A stretch of DNA of 64,000 bases. Origin: Mycolicibacterium frederiksbergense. Lineage in GTDB: Bacteria; Actinomycetota; Actinomycetes; Mycobacteriales; Mycobacteriaceae. Location: positions 186,001 through 250,000 of the forward strand of contig NZ_CP038798.1 of the NCBI RefSeq assembly GCF_012223425.1, read 5' to 3'. A model generated the notes under the pieces. The model made no database searches. It was not told the DNA's origin and saw only the letters and a program-made list of their open reading frames with translations. The position numbers were made by a program, and so were the translations under genes. Of the stretch, positions 53,880 through 63,945 are shown one piece after another. Position 1 is the stretch's first letter. Every line of letters starts with the position of its first letter.

Positions 53880-54090
53880 AATACTGTAATTGCGCCAGGT
53901 CCAGGGTTCTCGCGGCAGGACTAGGGGAGGGATCGTCGAGATTCATCACGGAGCCGACCACGGCTTCGCCGCGCTGGAACCGGGGTACCATCGGGAGGCG
54001 GTGATTGGGCTTATGGTCAGACCTTCGCGCTGTTCGACCGCGTGCTGGATTGGAAGGCCTCCAATTGGGCCATGTGAAGGGAGTCGTGCT

Positions 54091-54771
54091 GTGAGCAGGC
54101 CCGAGGAATCGCAGCCGGCGGGCTCAGCGATGCGTGGCGACACCGGATTGCGTTCCGAACGCGGGCCGATCTTGCGGGCACTCATGTTGTCCACGGCCTT
54201 GGTTGCCCTGGATTCGACGATCCTGGCTACGGCGATCCTGACCCTCGCCGAGGATCTCGGTGGATTTTCCCAGTTTCCGTGGCTGTTCTCCATCTACCTG
54301 CTTGCGCAGGGCGTCTGCACACCGATCTACGGAAAGCTCGCTGACACCTTCGGCCGCAAGCCCGTGATGCTGTGGGGCATCGGCGTATTCGCTCTTGGAT
54401 CGGTGCTGTGCGGAATGGCGACCAGCATGTTTGCGCTGGTCGCCTTCCGTGCTGTCCAAGGTGTGGGTGCCGGCGCGGTGCAGCCGATGACGATGACGAT
54501 CGCCGGTGACATCTACACCCTCGAAGAGCGCGCGAAGGTACAGGGCTACATCGCGTCCATGTGGGCGATGTCTGCTGTGGTGGGACCTACGTTGGGTGGG
54601 CTCTTCTCGGATTACCTCCATTGGCGCTGGATCTTCTTCATCAACGTTCCACTTTGTCTATTCGCAGGCTGGTCGCTGATCCGCAACTTCCATGAGGAGC
54701 GCGCAACAGATACTGCGCGCCGTATCGACTACCTTGGCGGCAACGCGCACCCGGGCGGCTCACCCCGATAG
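54091..54771 (+). pseudogene. MFS (DHA2-type) exporter, truncated after helix 6
   Basis: Starts at GTG after GAAGGGAGTCG. Six membrane helices are visible, with the MFS motif A (YGKLADTFGRKPVMLWGIGV), motif C-like sequence (MWAMSAVVGPTLGGLFSDY) and LSTALVALDSTILATAILTL in helix 1. These place it in the 14-helix drug:H+ antiporter class, normally about 500-700 residues. After RRIDYLG the frame enters unrelated sequence and stops, so at least half the protein is missing. Confidence 0.8.
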
Positions 54772-54883
54772 AGTTCGAACTGCTCCACACACCGGTCGCA
54801 ACCACGGCCTGAAATTCACACCCCCCGAGTCAACTGAACTCCGGGCAGTCCCGAAAGCTTCGTCATCTGATAAGCGCGTCCTG

Positions 54884-56242
54884 CTAGGCGGTAGTGGCGA
54901 CTTGTGGCCGGGCGATGTGGCTGCGCCGGTCGATATTGCCGCGCAGTACTCGCAGTGCTGTCGAGGGGAGCAGCAGTCTTGGCGGTGCGTCGAGCAGGTT
55001 GATGACGCGCAGGAAGGCGTAGGCTACGGCGGGGTCGTGTTCGGCAGCCACGTGCAGGCGTGCCAGGTAAGCATTCGTGAGGCGCACCCGCGCTGTGCGC
55101 TTGCCCTGCACACCAGGGAATCTCAGGTCACCGTCCACTCCGATGCTCCACGGGATATCGACGATGGCCGCGGCCTTCTTGAAGAACCGGGGAGCGAGTT
55201 GGTCGACACCTTGTTGGAGGCACTCGCGCAGGCCGAGCGCCTGAACCGCGCTCACGCTCATCCCCTGTCCGTACACCGGGCTGAAGCTGGCGATTGCGTC
55301 ACCGAAGGCTAGGAAGCCCTCGGGTACGTAGGGCAGTATCTCCCAGCGGCGGCGCGTGCTGGCCGGGTAGCGGAACCGCAGTGGATCCGAGAGAGGTTCC
55401 GCGTCGCGGATGACGTCGTGAATTGCCATGGAGGGCAAGGTGGCCGCAAACTCGGTGAAACCCTCGTGATCCAGCGGGGTGGCATCGCCCAGGAGACCGC
55501 TGTAGGTGACGATCCAGCGGTCGCCTTCTTGGGCCAGCATCGCACCGCCGCGGGGATGCGCCACGCTCATCGCCACCGCCGCGGGCTGCGGACCGTTGGG
55601 GTCACGCCGATAGAGCCGGCTGCCGTAGGCGAGGCCGACCTCCACCCGGTCGGTGGTCGGTGCCGGATACCCCAGCGCCTCAAGCCAGTTCGGTCCGCGG
55701 GTACCGCGACCGGTGGCATCCACCACCAGGTCTGCGCTCAACACCTGATGGCTTTGCTGCTCGCCGAGTCGAGTCACGTGCACGCCGGTGATCCGCGGCG
55801 CCCCGGGGGCAGCTACCAGGTCAGTGGCTTCGGAGCCATCCATCACCGTGACGTTCGTCAGCGCGAGCACCCTGGCCCGGATCCGGGCCTCCAGTAGAGG
55901 CCGACTGGCACCTAGCCCGATCATTCCGGACGGCTGCTGGCACAACAGGAGTCCGTCGTTGTACCAGCGAAACTCGGATTGGAAATCCATTTTTGATACT
56001 CCGAGAGCCACCAGCTCGTCGGTCAGTCCGGGAAACAATTCCTCGAAAGCTTCACGCCCGCGCGCCAACAACGCGTGCGCGTGCCGGCCTTGCGGCACAC
56101 CCTTACGCGGTACCGGATCGGTGGTCATCACGTCTCGATCGACGATGGTGACTTGTTTGAACGACTCGCTCAAAACCCTAGCAGCCAACAACCCGCCCAG
56201 ACTGCCCCCGACAACGACGGCGTGATCGGTGTGCGTTGCCAT
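54884..56242 (-). CDS. FAD-dependent monooxygenase
   Basis: A 452-residue flavoprotein: AVVVGGSLGGLLAARVLSES (FAD Rossmann motif), SRPLLEARIRARVLAL, LVVDATGRGTRGPNWLEALG (DG-like motif) and EGFLAFGDAIASFSPVYGQG (second FAD-binding GD motif) followed by MSVSAVQALGLRE. This is the group A flavin monooxygenase/halogenase-like pattern. The substrate is unknown. It stands alone, facing the truncated exporter gene; both could be remains of a drug or secondary-metabolite resistance locus. The ATG has AAGGAGATGGC upstream. Confidence 0.88.
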   Translation of the reverse strand: MATHTDHAVVVGGSLGGLLAARVLSESFKQVTIVDRDVMTTDPVPRKGVPQGRHAHALLARGREAFEELFPGLTDELVALGVSKMDFQSEFRWYNDGLLLCQQPSGMIGLGASRPLLEARIRARVLALTNVTVMDGSEATDLVAAPGAPRITGVHVTRLGEQQSHQVLSADLVVDATGRGTRGPNWLEALGYPAPTTDRVEVGLAYGSRLYRRDPNGPQPAAVAMSVAHPRGGAMLAQEGDRWIVTYSGLLGDATPLDHEGFTEFAATLPSMAIHDVIRDAEPLSDPLRFRYPASTRRRWEILPYVPEGFLAFGDAIASFSPVYGQGMSVSAVQALGLRECLQQGVDQLAPRFFKKAAAIVDIPWSIGVDGDLRFPGVQGKRTARVRLTNAYLARLHVAAEHDPAVAYAFLRVINLLDAPPRLLLPSTALRVLRGNIDRRSHIARPQVATTA

Positions 56243-57600
56243 ATAGCCATCTCCTTATCGACGATGGCCGAGTGGCCAGCTATCGCCATAGATATTGCGC
56301 CCTTCAATTTGCGAGGGGCCGTTGGTAATCCGTTGCGGCTAGCACCTGTGGCGCTCGGGTCCGTCAAGACCGGAATCGCCGAAAGCGATGCGGTGCACCC
56401 GAGAGGCTGCGATGCAGGCCTGCATCCGGAGACTGTATGACTAGGGTCACAACGTGTCTAGAGGCATATACGGCATAGAATTTATGCAAATCGGGTAATT
56501 GCGAACCATTGGCGTCGCATTGCAGGTTCTGCCGCTGGGGGGCGTTCTTTCGGCAGGCTGCTGCTTTCTAAGACCACTGGCGTCCGCGGCATCGGCGCCG
56601 TCCCGATGGGCTGACTTCCTATGTGCCACGTGCCTGGGGCTCGTTGGGGGTGCAGCCGGTGGCCGTCGGCCTCGCATCCACAGCGTTGACCATTGGTTGG
56701 CCGGTCACCGCCACCGTGACCGGATTCTTCTATCCCCATCAGGATTCAAGAGATTGCAGTGAAAGGTGTTCGTCGGGATGTCGGTGTTGGTCCGGGCGCA
56801 GGTAAACCCAACCTCGCCGTGGTGAAAGGGGTGTGCTTGCTGATCGTGGCGGCATGGGACTACTGTCGCCGCCCACACTGATCGCCGCACAGTCCAGCGT
56901 CGATTGTAACGAGCGTGGCGTCGTTACAGATGCCAATAGATTCTCCCGGGCCCTCCGGAGCGGGGGGTGTGGCCATCTTGTGCGTGCCCAAATCTCCGGA
57001 ACCAGGTGCGTCGCCGTGGATGCCGTCGACCTTGGCGCGCGGTCGGAATCGCATTACGACGCGTGGCTGACCGGCACTCGTCTTAGAAGGCCCCCGATAT
57101 CATTGCACCACAGAGGCTTCTTGAGCGCTCAGATCTATCGGGGCGATCCATGCGGTCGAACCGCTCTACCCGCCCGATGCTGCCCCTCGGACTCCTGTCG
57201 AGGTTGCGTCACCAGCCCGGTGAACTGCCTTGCCCAGGTCGAACTCGTGGATGACCGACACGGGCAATACCTTGAAGTCGCGGCCGGTTGTCTTGGACCT
57301 CGCCGTGTGCTGGCGCTGAGCGCATCGGGACAAGCCCCTATCGGTCGGGAACGCCGCTCTGCTCGGGCAAGGCTGCGCCGGGGTGTCCCCAGAGGCCGTG
57401 AAGCATGTCCAGGCAGCCATCGCGGACTGGGCCGTCACACATGTAAGATCAGCTGCTGCAGAACCGCTTTCGTGGTCCGCGGGGGTTTGTCGATAGGTCT
57501 TCACAGGGCGATCACCCGAGTGACCGGGCTGCCACTGGCGGCGATTTCGATAACGTACGCGGATCGGAGATGCCTCCTATGTGGCGACTGACCCGTGAGA
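56243..57600. other. Long region without an intact gene
   Basis: About 1.35 kb with stops in all frames at short spacing. One forward stretch near 57355-57485 still reads like protein (GCAGVSPEAVKHVQAAIADW, AVTHVRSAAAEPLSW), which suggests a decayed helical gene, perhaps of the ANTAR type, but this is weak. No repeats or hairpins stand out. It looks like degraded DNA between mobile elements. Confidence 0.4.
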
Positions 57601-57614
57601 TCGAAGTCGGGAGA

Positions 57615-58143
57615 TCGCCTCGGCTACCACCGAATTTATGCCGCGGCGAACGCTATGCGGGTTGGCACGTGCTATCGGTACCGATGTGATGTCCGGTGCC
57701 CGCGATGACCGTCCCGGCCTAACGGATCTCATGGGTTACGTCCGTGAGGGTGACACGGTGGTGGTGTGGAAGCTGGACCGACTCGGGTGAAACATGCTGC
57801 ACATCGTGCAGACCGTCATGGAACTGACGGAGCGCGGCGTGACCGTGGTGTCCGTCACCGACGGTATCGACTCTTCCGCCCCGTCGGGCCGGATGATGAT
57901 CGGCGTCTTGGCTCTCTCGCGGAGTATGAGCGCGAACTGAGCAAGGAGCGCAACGCCCTCAAGCGGGCGACCTCGCGGGCTAACGGCACCAAGTTCGGGC
58001 GGCCTCGCAAGGTCGACGACGCCGAGCGCATTGCAACCGCGAGGCGGATGAAGGCCGACGGTTACACCGGCAAGGCCATCACCGAGTACCTCGGAGTGAG
58101 TCGGGCGACGCTGTACCGGTACTTAAACGACGCTCCAGACTGA
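57615..58143 (+). pseudogene. Serine recombinase (resolvase) pseudogene
   Basis: Pieces in successive frames form a Tn3-type resolvase/invertase: SGARDDRPGLTDLMGYVREG, DTVVVWKLDRLG followed by an in-frame TGA where an Arg codon is expected, MLHIVQTVMELTERGVTVVS, then after a frameshift near 57912 LAEYERELSKERN, GTKFGRPRKVDDAE and the C-terminal HTH (YTGKAITEYLGVSRATLYRY). The N-terminal catalytic Ser region is badly decayed. So at least one nonsense mutation, one frameshift and a lost N-terminus. Confidence 0.85.
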
Positions 58144-58431
58144 CTAGGCGACCGGGGGTGACGTCGTTCGCTGTGCGACAAGTTCACGCAGCCGTTCATC
58201 ATCGATCGGTGCACCGCCACTGAGCGCGTCACCGACCCGGACGTCGCCGACGGTGTCCCAGACCGACAGCCTGGCCAGGTGTAGCGCATCGGAAGTCAGT
58301 GCGGCGAGGTCTTTCATCGCGTCGAAGAGGGCGCGTTGCTTCCAACGCGGAGCGCCAGCCCCCTCTATTAAGCCTGCCTCTCCAGGCTCCCCGAACATCG
58401 ACTCACACGAAGGGCTCCTCCATGTCGGCAT
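58144..58431 (-). pseudogene. C-terminal fragment of an unknown gene
   Basis: A leftward frame whose last 70 residues look natural (WKQRALFDAMKDLAALTSDA, LHLARLSVWDTVGDVRVGDA, LSGGAPIDDERLRELV), whereas the start part is of poor composition. It ends immediately beside the resolvase pseudogene and begins at the IS21 remnant, so it is probably a truncated gene. I do not recognise the family. Confidence 0.35.
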
Positions 58432-58499
58432 CGCCTGAAAACTGACGCCGTGTCAACGCCCGACTTTGACCCCCTTCGTCCGATTCTCGGCTTACGAGC

Positions 58500-59772
58500 C
58501 GAGAGGAGAAGGGAGTTGTTGTCAGTGGAGGACTGGGCTGTGATCCGCCGATTGCATCGGCGGAGGGGTTGCCGATCAAGATGATCGCCAGGACGTTGAA
58601 CTCGAGGAACACGGTGGGATCGGCGTTGTCCTCGGATGGCCGCCGTAGTACGAGCGCAAACCGGCGGGGTCGGCGGTGGGCGCGTTCGAGGACGCGATCC
58701 GCGTCGAGCTGAAAAAGGCCCGACGATGCCGGCGACGGTGATCGCCGAGCGCGTCGGCTGGACGCGGGGAATGACGGTGTTCAGCGCGCGGGTCCGGGAG
58801 TTGCGTCCGGCGTATCTGCCGCCGGACCCGGCCGGACGCACCAGCTACGACGCCGGCGATATCGCCCAGTGCGACCTGTGGTTCCCACCTGTGACGATCC
58901 CCGTAAGGTACGGCCAGACTCGGATGCCGATACAGCTGCCGGTGCTGACGATGGTGCTGGGGTATTCACGGTGGCTCTCGGCGATTCTGCTGCCCTCGCG
59001 CCGGGCGGAGGACCTGTTCGCCGGCTGGTGGCAGCTGATCGCCGCATTGGGCGCGGTGCCCCGCACTCTGGTGTGGGACGGTGAGGGAGCGATCGGCCGA
59101 AACCGCGGTGGCTGAATCGAATTGACCGGCGACTGCCAGGCGTTCCGCGGTGTGCTGGGTACTAAGGTGGTGGTCCTCAAACCGGCCGAGCCCGAGCATA
59201 ACGGCATCATCGAACGTGCCCACGAGTACTGCGAACGGTCGTTCCTGCCGGGCCGCGAGTTCAGCGGTCCCGGCGACTTCAACCACCAGCTCGGCAAGTG
59301 GCTGCAGATCGTCAACCCGCGCCGGCGTCGGGTGTTGGGTTGTTGCGCTCCGACCGACCTGATCGGCGCCGACCGGGGGGCGATGCTGACCTTGCCACCG
59401 GTGGCTCCGCAGGTGGGATGGCGTCACTCGGCGCGGTTGGCGCGTGTTCACTACGTCCGGTTGGATGCCAACGACTACTCGGTGCATCCCGGGGTGATCG
59501 GACGACGCATCGAGGTCACCGCCGATCTGGACCGAGTAAAAGTGTTCTGTGACGGCAAGACCGTCGCCAACCACGAGCGGGTTTGGGCCCGGCATCAGAC
59601 GATCACCCACCCGGAGCATCGTGAGGCTGCGAACATGCTGCGCCGCAACAGGATCAGTGCATTACGCCCGATACCCGGCTCCGATGAGCACGTGCTGGTC
59701 GAGCAGCGTCGTCTCAGTGACTACGACGCCGCACTGGGCATCGACCTCGGCGAAGGCGGACTGGTGTCATGA
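58500..59772 (+). pseudogene. istA: IS21-family istA transposase pseudogene
   Basis: Three frames together make an IS21-type IstA. An N-terminal HTH reads LSVEDWAVIRRLHR and GLPIKMIARTLN. The catalytic core follows (AGDIAQCDLWFPPVTIPVRY, WLSAILLPSRRAEDLFAGWW and LVWDGEGAIGRNRGG). After a stop near 59113, LKPAEPEHNGIIERAHEYCE holds the Glu, and a long C-terminus ends SDYDAALGIDLGEGG. Frameshifts near 58.6-58.7 kb and the internal stop make it inactive. The istB remnant follows with a 4-base overlap. Confidence 0.85.
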
Positions 59773-59984
59773 CCACCAGAACCACCTCCGCCAAGACCGC
59801 CGCGGCCGCGTCGACCCACCGGGATCTGACCGCGAAGGACGCATCCGCGCGGCACGATTTCCCTCGCGGAAGTCATAGAGGAGCTCGACTTCGACCACGC
59901 CCGCGGACTCAAACGCGACACCATCGCCCACCTCGGCACGCTGGACTTCGTCGCCGCCAAGGACAACGTCGTGTTCCTTGGACC
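59769..59984 (+). pseudogene. istB: IS21 helper ATPase istB, 5' part
   Basis: Remnant of istB: the start MTTRTTSAKTAAAASTH is followed by a frameshifted, shortened middle and then, in another frame, ELDFDHARGLKRDTIAHLGT and LDFVAAKDNVVFLGP, which ends exactly where the P-loop should begin. The Tn554-like element is inserted here; the rest of the P-loop continues at the right edge of the window. Confidence 0.8.
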
Positions 59985-60030
59985 GGGTGTTATCGAAGGT
60001 TCGAACGCAGAATGACCGTGTTATGCCTGT

Positions 60031-60474
60031 TCAGGACGTTGTTGCGATCGATACGACGTTAGGCGAGGGCTGGATGCCGCGGCGGGCCAGTTCGCGCCGT
60101 AGGTCGAGGTTCTCTCCGTGTGCTCGTTCGAGTGCGTCGCGGAGTGCTTTGAGTTGCTGGTGGTGCTGTTTCTTGAGTTCGGCGATCTGGCGGGTCAGCG
60201 TGATGACGAGCGTGCTGTCGGTGTCCACGGATTGGTCGGCGGGGGCCTTGGGGCGGGTGCCGCGCAGATGTTCGATTCGTTTGCGCAGTTCGGGATGGTT
60301 GTAGAGGAAGGCGTGAGAGACGGCCGCTTCGCGTTGCACGGCCTGGAAAGTGATCGGGTCGCCACGTTTGACCAGTCGGCGGATGGCCTGCTCAGCGTCT
60401 CGGGTCTTGTTCTGAGACTTGGCTTTCGCTGCTTGGGTGAGTGCGGTGATGCGGCGTTCTCGGGAGTCGGTCAT
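60031..60474 (-). CDS. tnpC: TnpC-like accessory protein (DUF6262 type)
   Basis: A 147-residue protein from the ATG that overlaps the tnpB stop (ATGA). The N-terminal part (RERRITALTQAAKAKSQNKT) is basic, the middle (ITFQAVQREAAVSHAFLYNH, PELRKRIEHLRG) is HTH-like, and the C-terminal part (about 90-135: LTRQIAELKKQHHQQLKALR) is a coiled coil. This matches the third gene of Tn554-type elements, which directs the orientation or frequency of transposition and is small and helical. An upstream ATG adds 23 codons but lies within tnpB. Confidence 0.8.
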   Translation of the reverse strand: MTDSRERRITALTQAAKAKSQNKTRDAEQAIRRLVKRGDPITFQAVQREAAVSHAFLYNHPELRKRIEHLRGTRPKAPADQSVDTDSTLVITLTRQIAELKKQHHQQLKALRDALERAHGENLDLRRELARRGIQPSPNVVSIATTS

Positions 60475-62645
60475 GGGGTGCTCCTGCGGTGGGCGGTGAG
60501 ATCGAGAGTCAGCGGGACTGGTCCAGCGCTGGCTCGATGACACTGGGTTGTCGCGCCGTGGGCTGCGGAGCCGGGCGCATCGTCGAGGGCGGCCAGGAGT
60601 CGGGTAAGCGCGTGGTGTTCAGCTCGGCGGCGGATCAGCCAGACGTTGTCCTCGGGCATGGGATGGCCGTGTCGCTGTTCGAATTCCGTTGTGGCCCGGT
60701 CGATCAGGTCGGTGGTCTCGCGGAGTTGACGTTGCAGTACGTCGTGGTGGGTGTGGTCGGTGACGAAAACTGAGCAGGTCAGGCAGGCGTTGCCTTTGTC
60801 GCAGGATTGCAGCGGTGGCAGCATGCACCACCCGTTGGGCAGGAACCGGTCTGCGCGGCGGAACAGGTGCAGACTGTCGTGGTCGTCGCTGGAGAGTTGG
60901 ATGCGGGTGCCGTCGGATCGCAGCTTGGCCGTGGCCAGGAATGCCTGCTCGGCGTGTTCGTCGCGGGCGGCGATGTAGTGCATCGTCATGGTGGGGGTGG
61001 CGTGCCCTGCATAGCGCTGTAGGACGTGAATCGGCAGACCGAGTTCGGCCAGTCGGGTCAGCCGGGTGTGGCGGAAGCGGTGAGTGTGGCTTAACCGCAC
61101 GGCGTGGCCCTTGGCGTCGGTGATCTGAACGAGGTCGCTGAGGCTGCGCAGCACCCAGTTGTAGGTACCTGCCGGATAGGGTTTGTCACCGCGGCGGTTG
61201 CCCAGACGCCGCGCGAACAGATACCGCCTGCTGCCTTCTGGATGCTGGATTTGGAGCCAACGGTGTTGTTCGGCAATGACTTCGGTGACCTCGCGGTCGA
61301 CGAGGATGATGTCGGGTGCGACATCGATCTTGCTCTGCGCGTAGCGGAACCTGGTCAGCATTTGGCCATCGCCCTCGGCCGCTGCGGTAGTGGCGGGCGC
61401 AGCCGAAAGGCAGTCGAAGTCGCAGGTGCGGATCTCGCTGGCCCGCCGGCCGGTGAGGATCTGCAGCAGGATCATCCGCATCGCTTGCGGGTCGTCAAGT
61501 CCGTTGGCGGTGAGGGTGGTGCCGTCGCCGCGGGTGATGGTCATCTGCTCGGTGCGCGGCAACCCGATCAGCGGCAGCGCCGCAGTGATCTGCGCGAGTG
61601 CGTGATCATCGATGTAGTTCGCATCGTTGAAACCGCGTTGATGCGGTATCCGGGTGACCCGGCCGAACCAGCTGGAGGCGTGTGCTGCGCTCACTCGTTG
61701 CCAGGGCTCGGCACCGAGAACGCTGCGAGCCTCCCCGGGATTGGCGGCAATGAAGTCCAAGAGGCCGGCCACCGCTCGCAGGTCGTCGTTGATTCCCCGG
61801 ATCGGCACTGTTCTTCCGAGGTGGCGTGTGTCGGATTGGCGGGTGACGCGGTTGGCTGCCACGGCGGTCCACCGCGCGAACGCCGCCGCCTGTTCGACCG
61901 CGCTCGTTGGGTCGCCCAGGATGCCAGTCGGGTCGTCGAAGCTGGCGGTCAGCCAGTTGTCGAACCGGCGGAAGCTGCGCATGCGTTCCTGGCTGACCGT
62001 GGTCCAGCGCAGCGCCCCGGATTCGAGCATCGTGCCCAGGTGCCACTTCACCGCGGCCCGCAACCACGGAAGCTGTATATCTCCGGGTGCGCAGCCGTAG
62101 TTGGCGACCGGTTCACGATCGGTCAGTGGTATCCGCGGATCGCAGCGCGGGTGCCAGAAGTCCAGGTGCCACCACGGGCCGTCGTGGCAGGCGGCGATCA
62201 GGGCGTGCCGGGCGAACCCGAACAGAGCGTGCACCCGGCCCCGACCTCGGGGTGAGGGCAGTCGCTTGCCCCTGCTGAGATAGAACCAGCTCTGCAACAC
62301 CGCGGCGGCGTCGTAATCCATCGCCCGGATCGACGAGGGGAAATCACGGCCCTCGGTAACTGCCCGCCGAATCATGTTGGCCAACTGCGCCATCGCCAAC
62401 ACCGAGACACGGGTGCCATCACCGGCCTGCCAGTGCGCCATCCACGCCAGCTCCGCGGCGAACGGATCGGGTAATTCGCTCAGATCCAAATGCGGCCAAT
62501 CATTCTCGGTAATCGACGCCCAGTTCTCGATACCGGGCCCGAGCACGGGGCCACGCCACTGTGCTGGCAGCTCGTCAAAGAGTCGCCAGATCGGATCGAG
62601 GTGTTCGGCACTACGCAGGCGCAGGTGGCCATGCTCGTCGATCAT
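60471..62645 (-). CDS. tnpB: TnpB-like tyrosine recombinase
   Basis: A 724-residue phage-integrase-type recombinase. The N-terminal about 330 residues are a long DNA-binding arm. The catalytic core has ILTGRRASEIRTCDFDCL (first Arg), HTHRFRHTRLTRLAELGLPI (HxxR) and QRYAGHATPTMTMHYIAARD (His and the nucleophilic Tyr). After the core, SCDKGNACLTCSVFV is a Cys-rich, possibly zinc-binding segment, followed by a coiled-coil tail. This extended shape is typical of TnpB of Tn554-type elements. Start overlaps the tnpA stop (ATGA). Confidence 0.88.
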   Translation of the reverse strand: MIDEHGHLRLRSAEHLDPIWRLFDELPAQWRGPVLGPGIENWASITENDWPHLDLSELPDPFAAELAWMAHWQAGDGTRVSVLAMAQLANMIRRAVTEGRDFPSSIRAMDYDAAAVLQSWFYLSRGKRLPSPRGRGRVHALFGFARHALIAACHDGPWWHLDFWHPRCDPRIPLTDREPVANYGCAPGDIQLPWLRAAVKWHLGTMLESGALRWTTVSQERMRSFRRFDNWLTASFDDPTGILGDPTSAVEQAAAFARWTAVAANRVTRQSDTRHLGRTVPIRGINDDLRAVAGLLDFIAANPGEARSVLGAEPWQRVSAAHASSWFGRVTRIPHQRGFNDANYIDDHALAQITAALPLIGLPRTEQMTITRGDGTTLTANGLDDPQAMRMILLQILTGRRASEIRTCDFDCLSAAPATTAAAEGDGQMLTRFRYAQSKIDVAPDIILVDREVTEVIAEQHRWLQIQHPEGSRRYLFARRLGNRRGDKPYPAGTYNWVLRSLSDLVQITDAKGHAVRLSHTHRFRHTRLTRLAELGLPIHVLQRYAGHATPTMTMHYIAARDEHAEQAFLATAKLRSDGTRIQLSSDDHDSLHLFRRADRFLPNGWCMLPPLQSCDKGNACLTCSVFVTDHTHHDVLQRQLRETTDLIDRATTEFEQRHGHPMPEDNVWLIRRRAEHHALTRLLAALDDAPGSAAHGATTQCHRASAGPVPLTLDLTAHRRSTP

Positions 62646-63823
62646 TCGGCCACCCGCCAGCTGCTGGCGTAGGAAGCCCAGTTGGCTGCCGCTCGCAGGG
62701 CTTCGTCGTCGCGGACCCAGCCGTAGAGGTCAAGGGTGGTCTGCACATGAGCGTGGCCAAGACGCCGGGAGACCACCCATTCCGGCGTCCCGGCGAGCAA
62801 CAAGGCGGTGGCATGGGTGTGGCGGAACCAGTGCGGCGTCCACCCGAGTGGTCCGATGCCCCGCCGACGCAGCGTGGCCACTTTCTCCCGGACCGTCGTC
62901 TCCCGCAATGCGGCCAACAACGGTGGTCTGGCCACATTCACCAGCAGCGGCGATGTGTCCATCAGACCGATCCCGGATTCGGCTGCCCGGCAGGCGATGT
63001 CGGTGAGATAATCGGCGAACAGCCGCTCGAGGTCAGCCCCAACATAGACTCGTCGCGGTCGCATCATCTTCACCCGCGCCCCGTTGGGGTTATCCGAGCG
63101 AGGCACGATCTGCACATACGCGGTATCGCCGCGGCCGAGCACGAACTCGCCGATCCGCAGACCCAGCGCCTCCCCGAGACGCATCCCGGTCTCGGCCAGC
63201 AGGGCGAACACGAACCGGTCCCGCAGGTTTCCTTGCCACGAACCGGACTCGGTATCGAAGACCGCGCAGCCATCCAGGACCGCCTGGATCTGCTCGGGCA
63301 GCAGCAAGGGCGGTCTGTCGCGGCGTCGGTCGCGGCGCACCCGCACCAGCGAGGATGCCGCCGGGGCCGACCGCGCATCCAGATGCGCCAGCAAGCCCCG
63401 GGCCGGTCGCTGTCGCGGAGTTCCTCGAAGTAGCTGTCCTGCTACCGCCACACCGGATACTGCCTGATGCCAGCGGTAGAACGAAATCAATGCTGCAAGG
63501 CGAACTTCCAGTGTTGCAGCGGTCGGTGCCTGGTCCGACTCGGCCAGCCGATGCTCAACTGTGCGGCCATTGCGCTGCCAGGACAGAAACGCCGTGAATG
63601 CGGGGACACCGACATCGCGCCATCCATCGGATTGTCCGCGTTGTTCCAGGAAGCTCCACCACTGCGCCAACGACGTCGCATACCCGCGCACCGTGTTCGG
63701 CGACCACAGGTGCCGGTGGGCTTCTATCCACTCCTCGACGGGACCGACCGTTGCGAAGTCCTCCCCAAGCACGGTCCAGGTCCGCTTCCCTCCCGCAGGA
63801 GACACTGCCACCGGATACGCCAT
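62642..63823 (-). CDS. tnpA: TnpA-like tyrosine recombinase
   Basis: A 393-residue tyrosine recombinase, first gene of the element. The N-terminal SAM-like core-binding domain spans about 25-130 (ATSLAQWWSFLEQRGQSDGW, LISFYRWHQAVSG). The catalytic residues are in ALLAETGMRLGEALGLRIGE (Arg), TPHWFRHTHATALLLAGTPE (HxxR) and RRLGHAHVQTTLDLYGW (His, Tyr). It is intact and of normal length. The gene begins about 115 bases inside the right end of the element. Confidence 0.9.
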   Translation of the reverse strand: MAYPVAVSPAGGKRTWTVLGEDFATVGPVEEWIEAHRHLWSPNTVRGYATSLAQWWSFLEQRGQSDGWRDVGVPAFTAFLSWQRNGRTVEHRLAESDQAPTAATLEVRLAALISFYRWHQAVSGVAVAGQLLRGTPRQRPARGLLAHLDARSAPAASSLVRVRRDRRRDRPPLLLPEQIQAVLDGCAVFDTESGSWQGNLRDRFVFALLAETGMRLGEALGLRIGEFVLGRGDTAYVQIVPRSDNPNGARVKMMRPRRVYVGADLERLFADYLTDIACRAAESGIGLMDTSPLLVNVARPPLLAALRETTVREKVATLRRRGIGPLGWTPHWFRHTHATALLLAGTPEWVVSRRLGHAHVQTTLDLYGWVRDDEALRAAANWASYASSWRVAE

Positions 63824-63945
63824 CGTTGCCGTTCCTTCACGTCGAAGAACACCCGCCGATAAACCGGCAACAACGATGACTTGCCCAGCATCAACCCCCT
63901 TGTTGCATACATAGATTCGAGCGTGTTGCTACCCGTTGATAACAC

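Noticed and set aside
56833..57591. Forward frame of 252 codons in the long gene-poor region
   Set aside because: Unnatural Arg/Cys-rich composition and no domain; a short protein-like stretch inside the region lies in a different frame.
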